Shown here: piece by piece, positions 39,008-48,567 of the stretch
Layout of the letters: every line of letters starts with the position of its first letter
Numbering within the stretch: position 1 is the first letter of the stretch
The notes under the pieces: generated by a model
The model's database searches: none
The model's input: only the letters and a program-made list of their open reading frames with translations
Told to the model about the DNA's origin: nothing
Program-made: the position numbers and the translations under genes
Origin: Clostridia bacterium
GTDB taxonomy: Bacteria > Bacillota_A > Clostridia > TANB77 > CAG-508
DNA: 57,785 bases
Direction of reading: 5' to 3'
Assembly: GCA_022791475.1 (NCBI GenBank)
Contig: JAAVZD010000024.1
Span: 1 to 57,785, forward strand

Positions 39008-39187
39008 TGCTTTTCTCTCCTTTCAGATATTACTTAACTATCACTATTATATACTATATGGTAAACAAATACAAGAAAAATACTTCTACAAATTTCTGCA
39101 TTTTTTTAATTCTATAATTTAGTATTTACATAATTTCACATCTGTGTTATAATGTTATTATCAAAAAAACCTAAGGAGGTATTTTAT

Positions 39188-39604
39188 ATGGCAAAAAAGG
39201 ATGAAAATGGACGGATTGTAATTCCACAAGATGTTATGTCAGGTTGTGCATTTTTTTCACATTATGAATTATTTGAAAATGGTAAATTTGTGTTTTTTAT
39301 AAACACTCAAGGTGAAATAGGCGTCTCTATTATTTTAAAGCATGCTCCACTTCCTAATGATTTTAAGTTTTTAGGTAATTGTGACTATGATAGTGCAAGT
39401 CATACTATTAATATGCCTGAAAATGTAGATATAGCTTTGGGAAGTGGCGAAGATTATTTCTTTGCTACATCAATTGAAGGAAGGGCTTATCTTTACATTT
39501 ACAAAAATAAAACTGATGCACAAAAATTATCTGCTATTCTTTCTAATGTGCAAGAAACTTTAAAAGGACTTGAAGCTTACCTTGATGAAAGTTTAGATGA
39601 TTAA
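39188..39604 (+). CDS. Small protein with AbrB-like N-terminus, unknown
   Basis: This 138-residue soluble protein starts at 39188, where AAGGAGGTATTTTAT precedes the ATG (12 codons inside the longest frame). The first 15 residues, KKDENGRIVIPQDV, resemble the GRIVIP turn of AbrB/SpoVT DNA-binding domains. The rest is a beta-rich domain that I do not recognise, ending in an acidic helix. Codon 9 is a CGG read in frame, at the Arg of GRIVIP. A terminator follows. Confidence 0.68.
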   Translation: MAKKDENGRIVIPQDVMSGCAFFSHYELFENGKFVFFINTQGEIGVSIILKHAPLPNDFKFLGNCDYDSASHTINMPENVDIALGSGEDYFFATSIEGRAYLYIYKNKTDAQKLSAILSNVQETLKGLEAYLDESLDD

Positions 39605-39618
39605 TTTTAATCTTTTGC

Positions 39619-39652
39619 TAAAAATGGATGCTAAAATTTAGCATCCATTTTT
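39619..39652. terminator. Bidirectional terminator
   Basis: TAAAAATGGATGCTAAA and its exact complement form a loop-less palindrome between two convergent genes. Confidence 0.88.
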
Positions 39653-39663
39653 AATATTCATTC

Positions 39664-41668
39664 TTAGTTTTCTAGTATTATTCTAAACACTTCTGCTATG
39701 CTCCATGCTTGGCTTATTGTTCCTTTTGCTTCGTGTGGTTTTATGGAGTCGTATAGTTCTGGTATTCCGCCTAGTGTTTTTCCTTGTGTGAATTCTTTTG
39801 TGAAGGTTTTTTCCACATTTTGTATGAATTTTGTTAACCTATCTTCTAGTTCTTTCTTTTTTGTTTTATTTTTTTCAGCTTTTACTATTTTTTTGAAGCT
39901 GTCGTAGTATATTCCTAATAGCCATGGCCATGTTATTCCTTGGTGGTAGCTCATATCTCTTTTAAAGCTATCTCCTTCGTATTTTTCTATGTAGTTTTCT
40001 TCTCCTTTTGCTAATGTTTTTAATCCATAATTGTTTAATAGCTTTTTTGTTACTGTTTCAAACATTTCTTTTGCTATTTCTGAAGATGGCTGTATTACTG
40101 GATATGTTAGGCTTAACGCAAATAATTGGTTTGGTCTTATTTTTTTATCTCCTAATACGTCATATAAACATTTTTTTCTTTTATTATAGAATTTTTCTTC
40201 AAAACTTTTTTGGCATTTTTCTGCAAGCTTTTTATATTTTGTACTATTTTGCTTTGTTTCAAATTTAGAGCTTAAATCTTCCATTATTTTTAAGCTGTTG
40301 TACCACATTGCGTTTATTTCTACTGCTTTTCCATTTCTTGGTGTTACTACATAATTTCCTATTTTTGCATCCATCCATGTATTTTGGGTCGTTTGCGTTC
40401 CTGAAGATATTAAACCATCTTCATCTAAATATATATTATTGCCATCTATATCTATTCTATTACAGTATGAATCTATTATTTGTTCTAATACTGGGTATAT
40501 TTTTTCTTTTATAAAATTGTAATCTCCTGTATAATTTATATATTTTTGAATTTGCTCAAATAGTAGTAATGAACTATCTACACTATTGTATAAAGGCCTG
40601 TTGTCATAGCCTGAGTATCCGTTTGGCACTAAGCCATATTTTATATCTCTTATAGTAGTTAATAATACTTCTTTTGCTATTTCATATCTTTTGGTTTTTA
40701 GAAGTAAGCCTTCAAATGATATTAGGGTATCTCTTCCCCAGTCTAAAAACCATGGGTAACCTGCAATTATTGTATGAAGCTTAAAAGATGGTCTATATAC
40801 AACAAAATTGTCAGCTGCTATTATATAATTTCTAATTAGTGTTTTATCTTTATTTGTTTCTTCTAAATGAGAATCATATACTAGCTCGCTAATTCTAGCT
40901 ATTTCGTTATTTATTATTTTGAAAGCATCTATTTCTTCTATGTTATTTTCTAATGAAGCTACAAATGTTATATCTTTTTGCTCATTTGGATTAATATCTA
41001 TTTCATATCTTCCGGGAATTGCATGATTTTCTTCTGCTCCAAAACCTCTTTTTTCTTCTTCTATATAAAACATATTTTTAAAACTGTCATTTTCATGCTT
41101 TATATATTTCCCTTGTGATACATTTATATAAATTGGTGTTTGCGTGTTTTTATCTATTATTATTTTTAGTTTTCTATTTATTTCTTGTTGTTCTATATGG
41201 AATTGATGATTGCAAGAATCTCTATGAAAATCTCTAAAGTTTAATAATGGTGTTAATATTAGTTTTGTTTTCTTATTAGTGTTGAATACTTTATATAGTA
41301 TTGCTACTGTGTTTTTTCCATGCTCCATACTAATATATTTTTTTATAATTACATCTTCTACTTTATATGTATATATTGGTATATACTCTTTTTGAAAACT
41401 ACTTAAATATCTATAACCTTCTGATATATATGTTTTTCCTATATTTGTATATATATCATATTTTTTATCTTCTATTTCTATACTTTCATCAACTTTTGAT
41501 AATATTAAGTTTCTTTTTCCTGGTGGTAAAAGTGGCGCTACTAAAAGACCATGATATCTCCTTGTGTTTGCACCGAATTATGGTAGAGCTTGCATAGCCT
41601 CCTATGCCATTTGTTATAATCCATTCTTTATTTAATCCTTCATCTAACTGTATATTTTCGTATTTCAT
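39664..41668 (-). CDS. Glycogen debranching enzyme (amylo-1,6-glucosidase), requires +1 shift at CGG
   Basis: The product (about 667 residues after the shift) is an archaeal/bacterial-type debranching enzyme that hydrolyses alpha-1,6 branch stubs of glycogen. The N-terminal domain (WIITNGIGGYASSTI) breaks at CGG 41573-41575. Skipping the C gives GANTRRYHGLLVAPLLPPGKRN, the best conserved motif of this domain. The GH15-like catalytic part has YPWFLDWGRDTLIS and GYSGYDNRPLYNS, and the end is HEAKGTISQAWSIAEVFRIIL. AAAGGAGTTACAA precedes the ATG at 41668. No other glycogen gene is adjacent. Confidence 0.9.
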
Positions 41669-41713
41669 TTGTAACTCCTTTATTTTTACAAGAAAAAATG
41701 AGAATTTATAGTA

Positions 41714-41742
41714 TGTAGGGGCGATTATCAATCGCCCCTACA
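41714..41742. repeat. GTAGGGG-family palindrome (best copy)
   Basis: TGTAGGGGCGATT and AATCGCCCCTACA surround ATC. It lies between yvcK and the debranching enzyme gene. Confidence 0.85.
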
Positions 41743-41777
41743 ATGTCGTCTAATCATTTACTATACTATGTCTTATA

Positions 41778-43367
41778 TTAATGTTTTGGTTTTACTGTAC
41801 TTTTCCTTTTTGTTGGTTGTTTCTTTTCTTTTGCTTTTGATTCTGATACTGTTGCATTTTCTTTTCTTTTTATTATTTGATTTATTTTTTCTTCTTTTCT
41901 TCTTTTAGTTTTTGCATCACTTTGTTTTATAGATTCTATTCTGTCTTGATATTTCATTGCAAATTTGCTTAATTTTTCATTTTTTATATGTTTTGACTTA
42001 GATGTTTTTTGTGATGGCATTGTTGTTTTTAGTTTCTTTTTAGTGTCTTTTAATTTTGAATTAAGCATTACATATCTTGAATCATTTTCCATATCTCTAA
42101 ATTTCATATCTTCACATATTAGTTCTATTATTGAAGAAGCTATTGCGTCTGGATTATGACGAATGAATTCTCCATCAATATGTGATAAGTTTCTTTGAAT
42201 AAGTTTTATTCCTTCTTCTTTTGCTTTTGCTGTATCTTGTTCTACTAAGTCTTGACCTTCTCTATTATATCTTCTAACAAATTCTGGTACAATTTCCCCT
42301 GTGTCATATATACAGTAATCTATTACTCCTTTTCCTGCATGTTCGTGAATAGCTTTTATATGTTCAGATAATGAATAATTATCTGTTTGTCCAGGTTCTG
42401 TCATTATATTACTAATATATATTTTAAACCCTTTATTTTCTTTAATTGCCTTTGCAACACCTTTAACTAAAAGATTTGGTATAACATTTGTATATAAACT
42501 TCCTGGCCCTATTATTATTGCATCTGCTTTGTTTATTGCTTCTATTACGCCTGGTGCTGGCATGCAGTTTGATGGACTTATAAATACCCTATTTATTTTA
42601 CTTACTTTTTTTGTAACAATTTCTGGTATTTCATCTTTATTTTCTATTACTGTTCCATCGTCTAATTCTGCACAAATATGTATTGCCTCTAATGTTACTG
42701 GTAATACTTTTCCTGTCATATTTAATACATGTTTACTTTGTTCTACTGATGAAGTAAAATCTCCATATAGTTCTTTCATTGCTAATAAATATATGTCTCC
42801 AAAAGACATTTCTTTTAGTCTTCCAGAATTAAATTTATAATTTAATAGTCCACTCATTACTGCTTCATTACTTGATAATGCTACAAAACTGTCTTTTATA
42901 TCGTCTAGTGGAAGTGTTTCAAGCATTTTTCTTGAAGAAGTTGCTTCTTTTCCATAGTCTGAAACAGTAACTATTGCTGTTATATTATTTGTGTAATTTT
43001 TTAGTCCTTTTAAAACAGAATCTAGTCCTGCTCCTCCACCTATTACTACTATGTTTGGACCCTCATCATATACTTTTTTATTGAATATTAGTGATTTTAC
43101 ATTTCCACCTTTTGCTTCTTCTCTTGTGTCAGTTTCTTGTACAAATAACTCTAAAGTTCTTTTTTGCATAAATATTATTCCAACAATAACAAATGTAAAA
43201 CCTATAACAAAACTTAATATTATTTTTGCTACTTCCCCAAAGTTAAGTTCTTTTTCTATTACTATATTTACCATTCCATATGAGGCAAGTAAAATACCTA
43301 TAAGTATTACTACTAGCCATCTTTTCATTTTTGAGCCATTACTAAACCATTTTAAAAAACCTCTCAT
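41778..43367 (-). CDS. YvcK/CofD-like protein with N-terminal membrane segments
   Basis: This protein of about 529 residues is related to YvcK, a UDP-sugar-binding factor needed for gluconeogenic growth and wall homeostasis. Two transmembrane helices (about 15-32 and 42-62) precede the domain. The core starts NIVVIGGGAGLDSVLKGL near 105 and includes DYGKEATSSRKMLETLPLDDIKDSF and IIIGPGSLYTNVIPNLLV. The last 90 residues are an unusual Lys/Ser/Arg-rich tail. The ATG at 43367 is preferred because GAAAGG precedes it. In Bacillus, yvcK lies near whiA and rapZ, which are absent here. Confidence 0.9.
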   Translation of the reverse strand: MRGFLKWFSNGSKMKRWLVVILIGILLASYGMVNIVIEKELNFGEVAKIILSFVIGFTFVIVGIIFMQKRTLELFVQETDTREEAKGGNVKSLIFNKKVYDEGPNIVVIGGGAGLDSVLKGLKNYTNNITAIVTVSDYGKEATSSRKMLETLPLDDIKDSFVALSSNEAVMSGLLNYKFNSGRLKEMSFGDIYLLAMKELYGDFTSSVEQSKHVLNMTGKVLPVTLEAIHICAELDDGTVIENKDEIPEIVTKKVSKINRVFISPSNCMPAPGVIEAINKADAIIIGPGSLYTNVIPNLLVKGVAKAIKENKGFKIYISNIMTEPGQTDNYSLSEHIKAIHEHAGKGVIDYCIYDTGEIVPEFVRRYNREGQDLVEQDTAKAKEEGIKLIQRNLSHIDGEFIRHNPDAIASSIIELICEDMKFRDMENDSRYVMLNSKLKDTKKKLKTTMPSQKTSKSKHIKNEKLSKFAMKYQDRIESIKQSDAKTKRRKEEKINQIIKRKENATVSESKAKEKKQPTKRKSTVKPKH

Positions 43368-43425
43368 TTTTTTGTTTCCTTTCTTTTTTGAATTCATATA
43401 TCTACTTTAGTGTAATTCCTTCGAA

Positions 43426-43456
43426 GAGCGGGTCGTCCATGAGTCCAACCCCTACG
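43426..43456. repeat. GTAGGGG-like imperfect palindrome
   Basis: GCGGGTCGTCCATGAGTCCA with CCCCTAC at its end is a degenerate copy just downstream of murB. Confidence 0.5.
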
Positions 43457-43471
43457 GATTTATTTTTCTAA

Positions 43472-44378
43472 TTATTCTCCAATTAATTCAACTTCTAACT
43501 CTAGTTTTTTACCAAATTTTTCGTATACTACTTTTTTCATATAGTCTGTTAAGTCTAAAACGTCTTTTGCAGTTGCATTTCCTATGTTTACTACAAATCC
43601 TGCGTGTTTTTCTGAAACTTGTGCTCCACCTATTTTGTAGCCTTTTAGACCTGCTTCTTCTATTATTTTTGAAGCATAAAAGTCATTTCCTCTTTTAAAG
43701 GTACTTCCTGCACTTGGAAGTTCTAATGGTTGCTTTGTTTTTCTTGCAAGCATTAATTCATCCATTTTATTTCTTATTTCTTGAATGTTACCTTTTTCTA
43801 ATTTTAATGTAGCATATAATACAATTTCGTCATTTTCTATAAATCTGCTATGTCTATATGAAAATTGTAAATCTTCTTTTGATAATTCTTTTATTATTCC
43901 ATTTCGTGTAATACATGTAACGTTTTCTACTATATTAGAAAACTCTCCTCCATAAGCACCTGCATTCATTCTTACTGCTCCGCCTATGGTACCCGGAATT
44001 CCTGCTGCAAATTCAAAACCCGTTAACTCATTTTTTTGTATAATTGTGCCTAGCACTGCTAGTTTTACTCCAGCACCTGCTACTACTGTTTCTCCTTTAA
44101 TATCTATGTCTTGTATATCTATTCCGTATTACTATACCACGTATTCCATTATCTTTTACTAATACATTGCTTCCATTTCCTATAATAGTAGTTGGAATGT
44201 TGTTTTCATTTGCAACTTTTAAAACAATTTTTATATCTTCTACTGTTTTTGCTTTAACATATATGTCTGCATTTCCACCAATCTTAAATGATGTATGTTT
44301 GCTCATTGGCTCGTTTTTATATACTGTACTATCTTTTATTTCTTTTGTTAAAATTTCATATATTTCTTCTATATTCAA
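43472..44378 (-). CDS. murB: UDP-N-acetylenolpyruvoylglucosamine reductase, requires +1 shift at CGG
   Basis: This FAD enzyme makes UDP-MurNAc and is essential for peptidoglycan. The N-terminal FAD domain has MSKHTSFKIGGNADIYV and IIGNGSNVLVKDNGIRGIVI. At CGG 44124-44126 the frame fails. Skipping the C gives GIDIQDIDIKGETVVAGAGV, then GFEFAAGIPGTIGGAVRMNAGAYG, SYRHSRF and LPSAGSTFKR to the normal end (about 302 residues). The start is taken as TTG at 44378, eight bases after AGAGG; the GTG at 44387 overlaps that site. Confidence 0.9.
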
Positions 44379-44582
44379 ATATAACACCTCTTAATTTTAT
44401 CTATGTTTTTAACTTAATTTTATTCTTATTGTTGCTTTTTTATTTTATCATTTTATATGTTTTTTTACAATGTTTTTTTATAATTTTATTTTATGCAGTA
44501 TAAATGTACTTGCAAATTTTGTAGAATATTGTATAATATATATGACAGCTTAAGTATAATTTTTATTTTATTTGAATTACAA

Positions 44583-44613
44583 AAAGAAAGTACAGTGAAA
44601 ATATTTCCCTGTA
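44583..44613. terminator. Terminator after the 63-residue membrane protein gene
   Basis: AAAGAAAGTACAG and CTGTACTTTCTTT form the stem, followed by T runs on the plus strand and A-rich sequence on the other side. Confidence 0.75.
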
Positions 44614-44624
44614 CTTTCTTTTTT

Positions 44625-44816
44625 TTAATCATCTAATCTATAATATTTTGTGACTTTACTGCCATCTTCTTTTGTCGTTTCTTCTGCTTTCCATGTTGGT
44701 CTCCATGGGTATATGCATTTTACTATTCCTAAAATTAATAGTAGTGCAATAATTAGTGATACCCAAGATGGTTCTACGCCTAATAAGTATGCAAAATATT
44801 GAATACATTTAAGCAT
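44625..44816 (-). CDS. Small single-pass membrane protein
   Basis: This 63-residue protein starts at the ATG at 44816, where TAGGAGAAATAAAA lies upstream. One hydrophobic helix (about 20-35, WVSLIIALLLILGIVKCIYPW) is followed by a charged tail with a GSKVTKYY turn. Function unknown. It lies between murB and the U32 peptidase gene, all on the minus strand. Confidence 0.65.
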   Translation of the reverse strand: MLKCIQYFAYLLGVEPSWVSLIIALLLILGIVKCIYPWRPTWKAEETTKEDGSKVTKYYRLDD

Positions 44817-44877
44817 TTTTATTTCTCCTAAAAATTTGTTAAAACTATTATATAACACTTTGTGCATTATGTCAAAT

Positions 44878-46108
44878 TTATTTTTTTCTTCTTATTATCC
44901 AACCTTTTTCTACATTTATTGGCAATTTAATTTTTACTTTTTGCTCAGCTTTTCCTGGATTTATTGTATTTATTTCTTCATTTGTTTCAATATCCCATAG
45001 TTTTTCTATTATAAATTTTTCAGGCTCTATTTGTCCTGGTATTATAATTTCTAATTTGTCACCAACACTTAATTTATTTTTTATTTCAATTATAGTTTTG
45101 TCAGCTTCAAATTCTATAACTTTCCCGCCAAACTCATATTCTAAATTATATTGTTTGCCTTCATATTCTTGAAAGTCTTTATTATTTCTATCATTAAAAT
45201 AAAATGTTGTTAATCCTCTTGTTTTTGTTTTTTCTATTTCTTTTAAATATTTTGTATAATCATAGTTTTCAGGGTCTTTTATATAATCATCTATTGCATT
45301 TCTATATATATTTACTATTGATGCTAAATAATACTCTGTTTTTAGCCTTCCTTCTATTTTTAAACTGTCTACTCCCATTTCTACTATTTCTGGTATTTCT
45401 TTAATTAAACACATATCTTTTGAAGAAAATATATATGTTCCTTTATCATCATGTTCTACTGGCATTAAGTTTCCTGGCTTATTTTTCTCTTCTACATATA
45501 CGTTATATGCCCATCTACAGCTTTGTGCACAATCTCCTAAGTTTGCGCTTCTTCCTGCTAAAAAATCACTTAAAAAACATCTTCCTGAATATCCAAAACA
45601 TATTGCTCCATGTATAAACATTTCTACTTCTAAACCTTCTGGTTTATTTTTTATTAATTCTTTTATTTGCTCTTTATTCATTTCTCTTCCGAAGTATTAC
45701 TCTTTTAGCTCCATTATTGTACCAAAACTTTGCCGCATGATAACTTACTGTATTTGCTTGTGTACTTATATGTATTTCTATATCTGGTGCGTATTCTTTT
45801 ATTATTTCTACTATTCCACCATCTGCTACTATTATTCCATCTACTTTTAAATCATTTAGCATTTGTGCTTGTTTTTTTATTTCTTCATATGTTTCATCCC
45901 AAGCATATATATTTATTGCTGTATATACTTTTTTTCCTATACTATGTGCATATTTTATTGTATTTGCTAAATCACTGTCCCCCATTTCTGCTCTAGTCCT
46001 TAATGAAAGTGATGATGTTCCTGCATATACTGCATCTGCTCCATACATAAATGCTGTTTTTGCTTTTTCAAATGAGCCTGCTGGTGCTAATAATTCTGGT
46101 TTTTTCAT
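44878..46108 (-). CDS. U32-family peptidase / hydroxylation-type protein, requires +1 shift at CGG
   Basis: The sequence is a typical U32 'collagenase-like' protein (about 409 residues after the shift). Related proteins act in tRNA or 23S rRNA hydroxylation (TrhP, RlhA) or as proteases. N-terminal KPELLAPAGSFEKAKTAFMYGADAVY leads to NGAKRVIL. CGG at 45689-45691 must lose its C to give GREMNKEQIKEL, then EVEMFIHGAICFGYSGRCFLSDFL with conserved cysteines and SLKIEGRLKTEYYLASIVNIYR. AAAAGGAGAAAAAATAT precedes the ATG. Confidence 0.9.
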
Positions 46109-46336
46109 ATATTTTTTCTCCTTTTATTTTTGCTTTTATTACTTTATTTAGTATAGCATATTTTTTTGCTAATTGCTAGGTATTATTAAAAAATGGAACT
46201 AAAAATTAACTTTCAGTTCAAATAGTTTGTTTATTAATACTATTTTAAAAAAATTTATAATTTTATGGTATTTCTTTTCTTTATTTGATATACTACTAAT
46301 AAATAATAATATAAATTTATATAAAGGAGGATTTTT

Positions 46337-47062
46337 ATGACACTGCATAACGAAGCAAAAAAAGAGGATATTGCAAATATTGTTATTATGCCTGGCGACC
46401 CATTACGTGCAAAATATATTGCTGAAAATTTTTTAGAGGATTATAAATTAGTTAATTCTGTAAGAGGAATGTATGCATATACTGGTAATTATAAAGAAAA
46501 AAGAATAACTGTTATGGCTTCTGGTATGGGTATGCCTAGCATCGGAATTTACTGTTATGAACTTTATAAATTTTATGATGTAGATACTATTATTCGTATA
46601 GGTTCTTGTGGAACTTTTACACCTGATGTAAAAACAGGAAATATTATTTTGATTAATAAAAGTTATACTGAAGGTAATTTCTCATTTGCTATGAATAATG
46701 AAATTTGTCACACAATTGATGGAGCTTTATCTACTATTGATGCAATTAAAACTGTTGCCAAGGATACGAATATTCCTATTATAGAAGGAAATATTCTTTG
46801 TAATGAATATTTTGACCCTTATATGGAAGATATTCAAAAGTTATTTGATAGGTTACCTAAAGAATTAAATATACTTGGTTCTGAAATGGAATCTTTTGCT
46901 CTTTACTATACTGCACATGTATTAAATAAAAATGCAGCATGCCTTTTAACTGTTGTTGATTCTATGTTTGAAAATAAATCTATGACACCCGAAGAAAGGC
47001 AAAGTTCTTTAAATAATATGATTAAGCTTGCTTTAGATAGTAGTTTGGAAATAAAAAAATAG
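46337..47062 (+). CDS. deoD: Purine-nucleoside phosphorylase
   Basis: This 241-residue hexameric-type phosphorylase splits purine nucleosides with phosphate for salvage. IVIMPGDPLRAKYIAENFL (phosphate site), GMYAYTGNYKEKRITVMASGMGMPS and the C-terminal SEMESFALYYTAHVL with TVVDS are characteristic of DeoD. AAAGGAGGATTTTT precedes the ATG, and a terminator follows. No purine riboswitch is visible upstream. Confidence 0.96.
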   Translation: MTLHNEAKKEDIANIVIMPGDPLRAKYIAENFLEDYKLVNSVRGMYAYTGNYKEKRITVMASGMGMPSIGIYCYELYKFYDVDTIIRIGSCGTFTPDVKTGNIILINKSYTEGNFSFAMNNEICHTIDGALSTIDAIKTVAKDTNIPIIEGNILCNEYFDPYMEDIQKLFDRLPKELNILGSEMESFALYYTAHVLNKNAACLLTVVDSMFENKSMTPEERQSSLNNMIKLALDSSLEIKK

Positions 47063-47096
47063 AAAGATTTGGTTCCCAAATCTTTCTATTTTTTTA
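47053..47096. terminator. Bidirectional terminator
   Basis: AAAAAAATAGAAAGATTTGG and its complement flank TTC between the convergent deoD and greA. Confidence 0.9.
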
Positions 47097-47098
47097 TT

Positions 47099-47575
47099 TT
47101 ATTTTGTTATTGATAAAACTTTATATTTCATTATTCCTGCTGGTGCATTTACTTCTACTATTTCATTTTTCTTTGCACCTAATAATGCTATTCCTATTGG
47201 TGATTCATTTGATATTCTGTTTTGGCTTAAGTCTACTTCTGTTGAACCTACTATTGTGTATTCTACTTCTTCTTCAAATTCCATATCATATATTTTAACA
47301 GTATTTCCTACTTGTACTGTTTTTGTATCTATTTCAGTTTCATCTATTATTTTTGCATAACGTATTTTATTTTCTAAATCTGCTATTTTGGCTTCATTTT
47401 CTGCTTGTGCTGTTTTTGCTTCGTCATATTCTGAGTTTTCTGATAAATCTCCAAAGCCTAATGCTATTTTTATACGTTCTGCTACTTCTGCTCTCTTTTC
47501 TGTTCTTAAATATTCTAATTCTTTTTCTAAATTATTATAACCTTCTTGTGTTAATAATACTTCTTTTTCTTCCAT
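47099..47575 (-). CDS. greA: Transcription elongation factor GreA
   Basis: This 158-residue factor stimulates cleavage of backtracked RNA in RNA polymerase. The N-terminal coiled coil ([31 protein letters not shown]) carries the acidic tip region [13 protein letters not shown]. The C-terminal FKBP-like domain ends in [18 protein letters not shown]. The length is standard. AAGGAGGAATTCTAA precedes the ATG. Confidence 0.97.
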   Translation of the reverse strand: MEEKEVLLTQEGYNNLEKELEYLRTEKRAEVAERIKIALGFGDLSENSEYDEAKTAQAENEAKIADLENKIRYAKIIDETEIDTKTVQVGNTVKIYDMEFEEEVEYTIVGSTEVDLSQNRISNESPIGIALLGAKKNEIVEVNAPAGIMKYKVLSITK

Positions 47576-47640
47576 TTAGAATTCCTCCTTATTTAGCTAA
47601 AAGTTTATCTTTTATATCGCTTTTCTATATTAATGCACTT

Positions 47641-48522
47641 TTATGTATTTGTCAAGTTCTTTTTAATATTTAATATTTCTTTTTTGTTTATTATTCCATT
47701 ACTCCCTATTAAATTTACTATTTCTATATTTTTTACTATGTTCATACTTTCATAATACGTTTTGCCTTTTATTACATGATTTACTAATATATCTATATAA
47801 TCAAAATCATCACTTAATTCATTTTCTTCATTTTTTATTTCTATATTATTTATTATAATTCCATCAAAACATGATAGTTTACTAATTTTTTCATTAGCAC
47901 AATTTATTATTATTGAATTTCTATTTATATTATAACTATTTATTTCTTCATTGTTTAAGTCTAAATTAATTATAAAATTAGCTTTTCTTAAAGATTTTCT
48001 TTTATTATTTGTTATAGCAATTAAATTTCCGCTATCATATAGACTTTTTTCCAACTTACTATACTCTTTTATTTTATTTGTTATTACATTTACCGACTTA
48101 ATATTTTCTGCTAGAACTGCTATTGTTTGTATATTTTCAGTATTATATACATTGGTTAGGAAATATATACTTTGCAGTTCTATTTTGGTATTTGTAATAT
48201 TTTGTATGTATTTTAAAATATTATATATAAAATATTTTGAAATTCTATTTTGAATTTGTATTCCAAGTTGTTTGCTATATGTTTTTAATTTTTTAGATAA
48301 AATTATTTTGTTTGCTTTATTTTTATTTAAAACCTTTTTCAGTTTTCTTAAATTAGATATTCGCGGAATTATATATAAATATTCATCTTCTTTTATAGTT
48401 TGAATTACTATTATATTAAATATTTTTATTAATTTTATAATTATATATTTAATAAATTTAGGAATATTTTTTTGAAATTTAAGTTCATTGTCATTACTTA
48501 ATTCTTTTACATATATATACAT
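47641..48522 (-). CDS. Clostridial protein of unknown function, Rossmann-like part
   Basis: I cannot name this protein of about 293 residues, very rich in Ile, Asn and Lys. The segment from about 105 to 215 alternates strands and helices and has IQTIAVLAENIKSVNVITN, then NLIAITNNKRKSLRKANFIINLDL, which suggests a nucleotide-binding-like fold. The C-terminus has IVNLIGSNGIINKKE. The ATG at 48522 is chosen since GTAGGTGATTTTT precedes it. That site lies inside a perfect hairpin, so translation may be restrained. Confidence 0.65.
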   Translation of the reverse strand: MYIYVKELSNDNELKFQKNIPKFIKYIIIKLIKIFNIIVIQTIKEDEYLYIIPRISNLRKLKKVLNKNKANKIILSKKLKTYSKQLGIQIQNRISKYFIYNILKYIQNITNTKIELQSIYFLTNVYNTENIQTIAVLAENIKSVNVITNKIKEYSKLEKSLYDSGNLIAITNNKRKSLRKANFIINLDLNNEEINSYNINRNSIIINCANEKISKLSCFDGIIINNIEIKNEENELSDDFDYIDILVNHVIKGKTYYESMNIVKNIEIVNLIGSNGIINKKEILNIKKNLTNT

Positions 48523-48523
48523 A

Positions 48524-48557
48524 AAAATCACCTACGAAATTATATGTAGGTGATTTT
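48524..48557 (-). promoter_or_regulatory. Hairpin covering the ribosome binding site / terminator of the GH18 gene
   Basis: AAAATCACCTAC and GTAGGTGATTTT (12-bp perfect stem, 10-base loop) lie between the GH18 stop and the next ATG, two bases from it. In the transcript the Shine-Dalgarno GTAGGTGAT is fully paired and followed by T5. Confidence 0.8.
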
Positions 48558-48567
48558 CATTTATTCG

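Noticed and set aside
46140..46336. Purine riboswitch upstream of deoD
   Set aside because: The conserved TATA..junction bases and the two kissing hairpins are not found.
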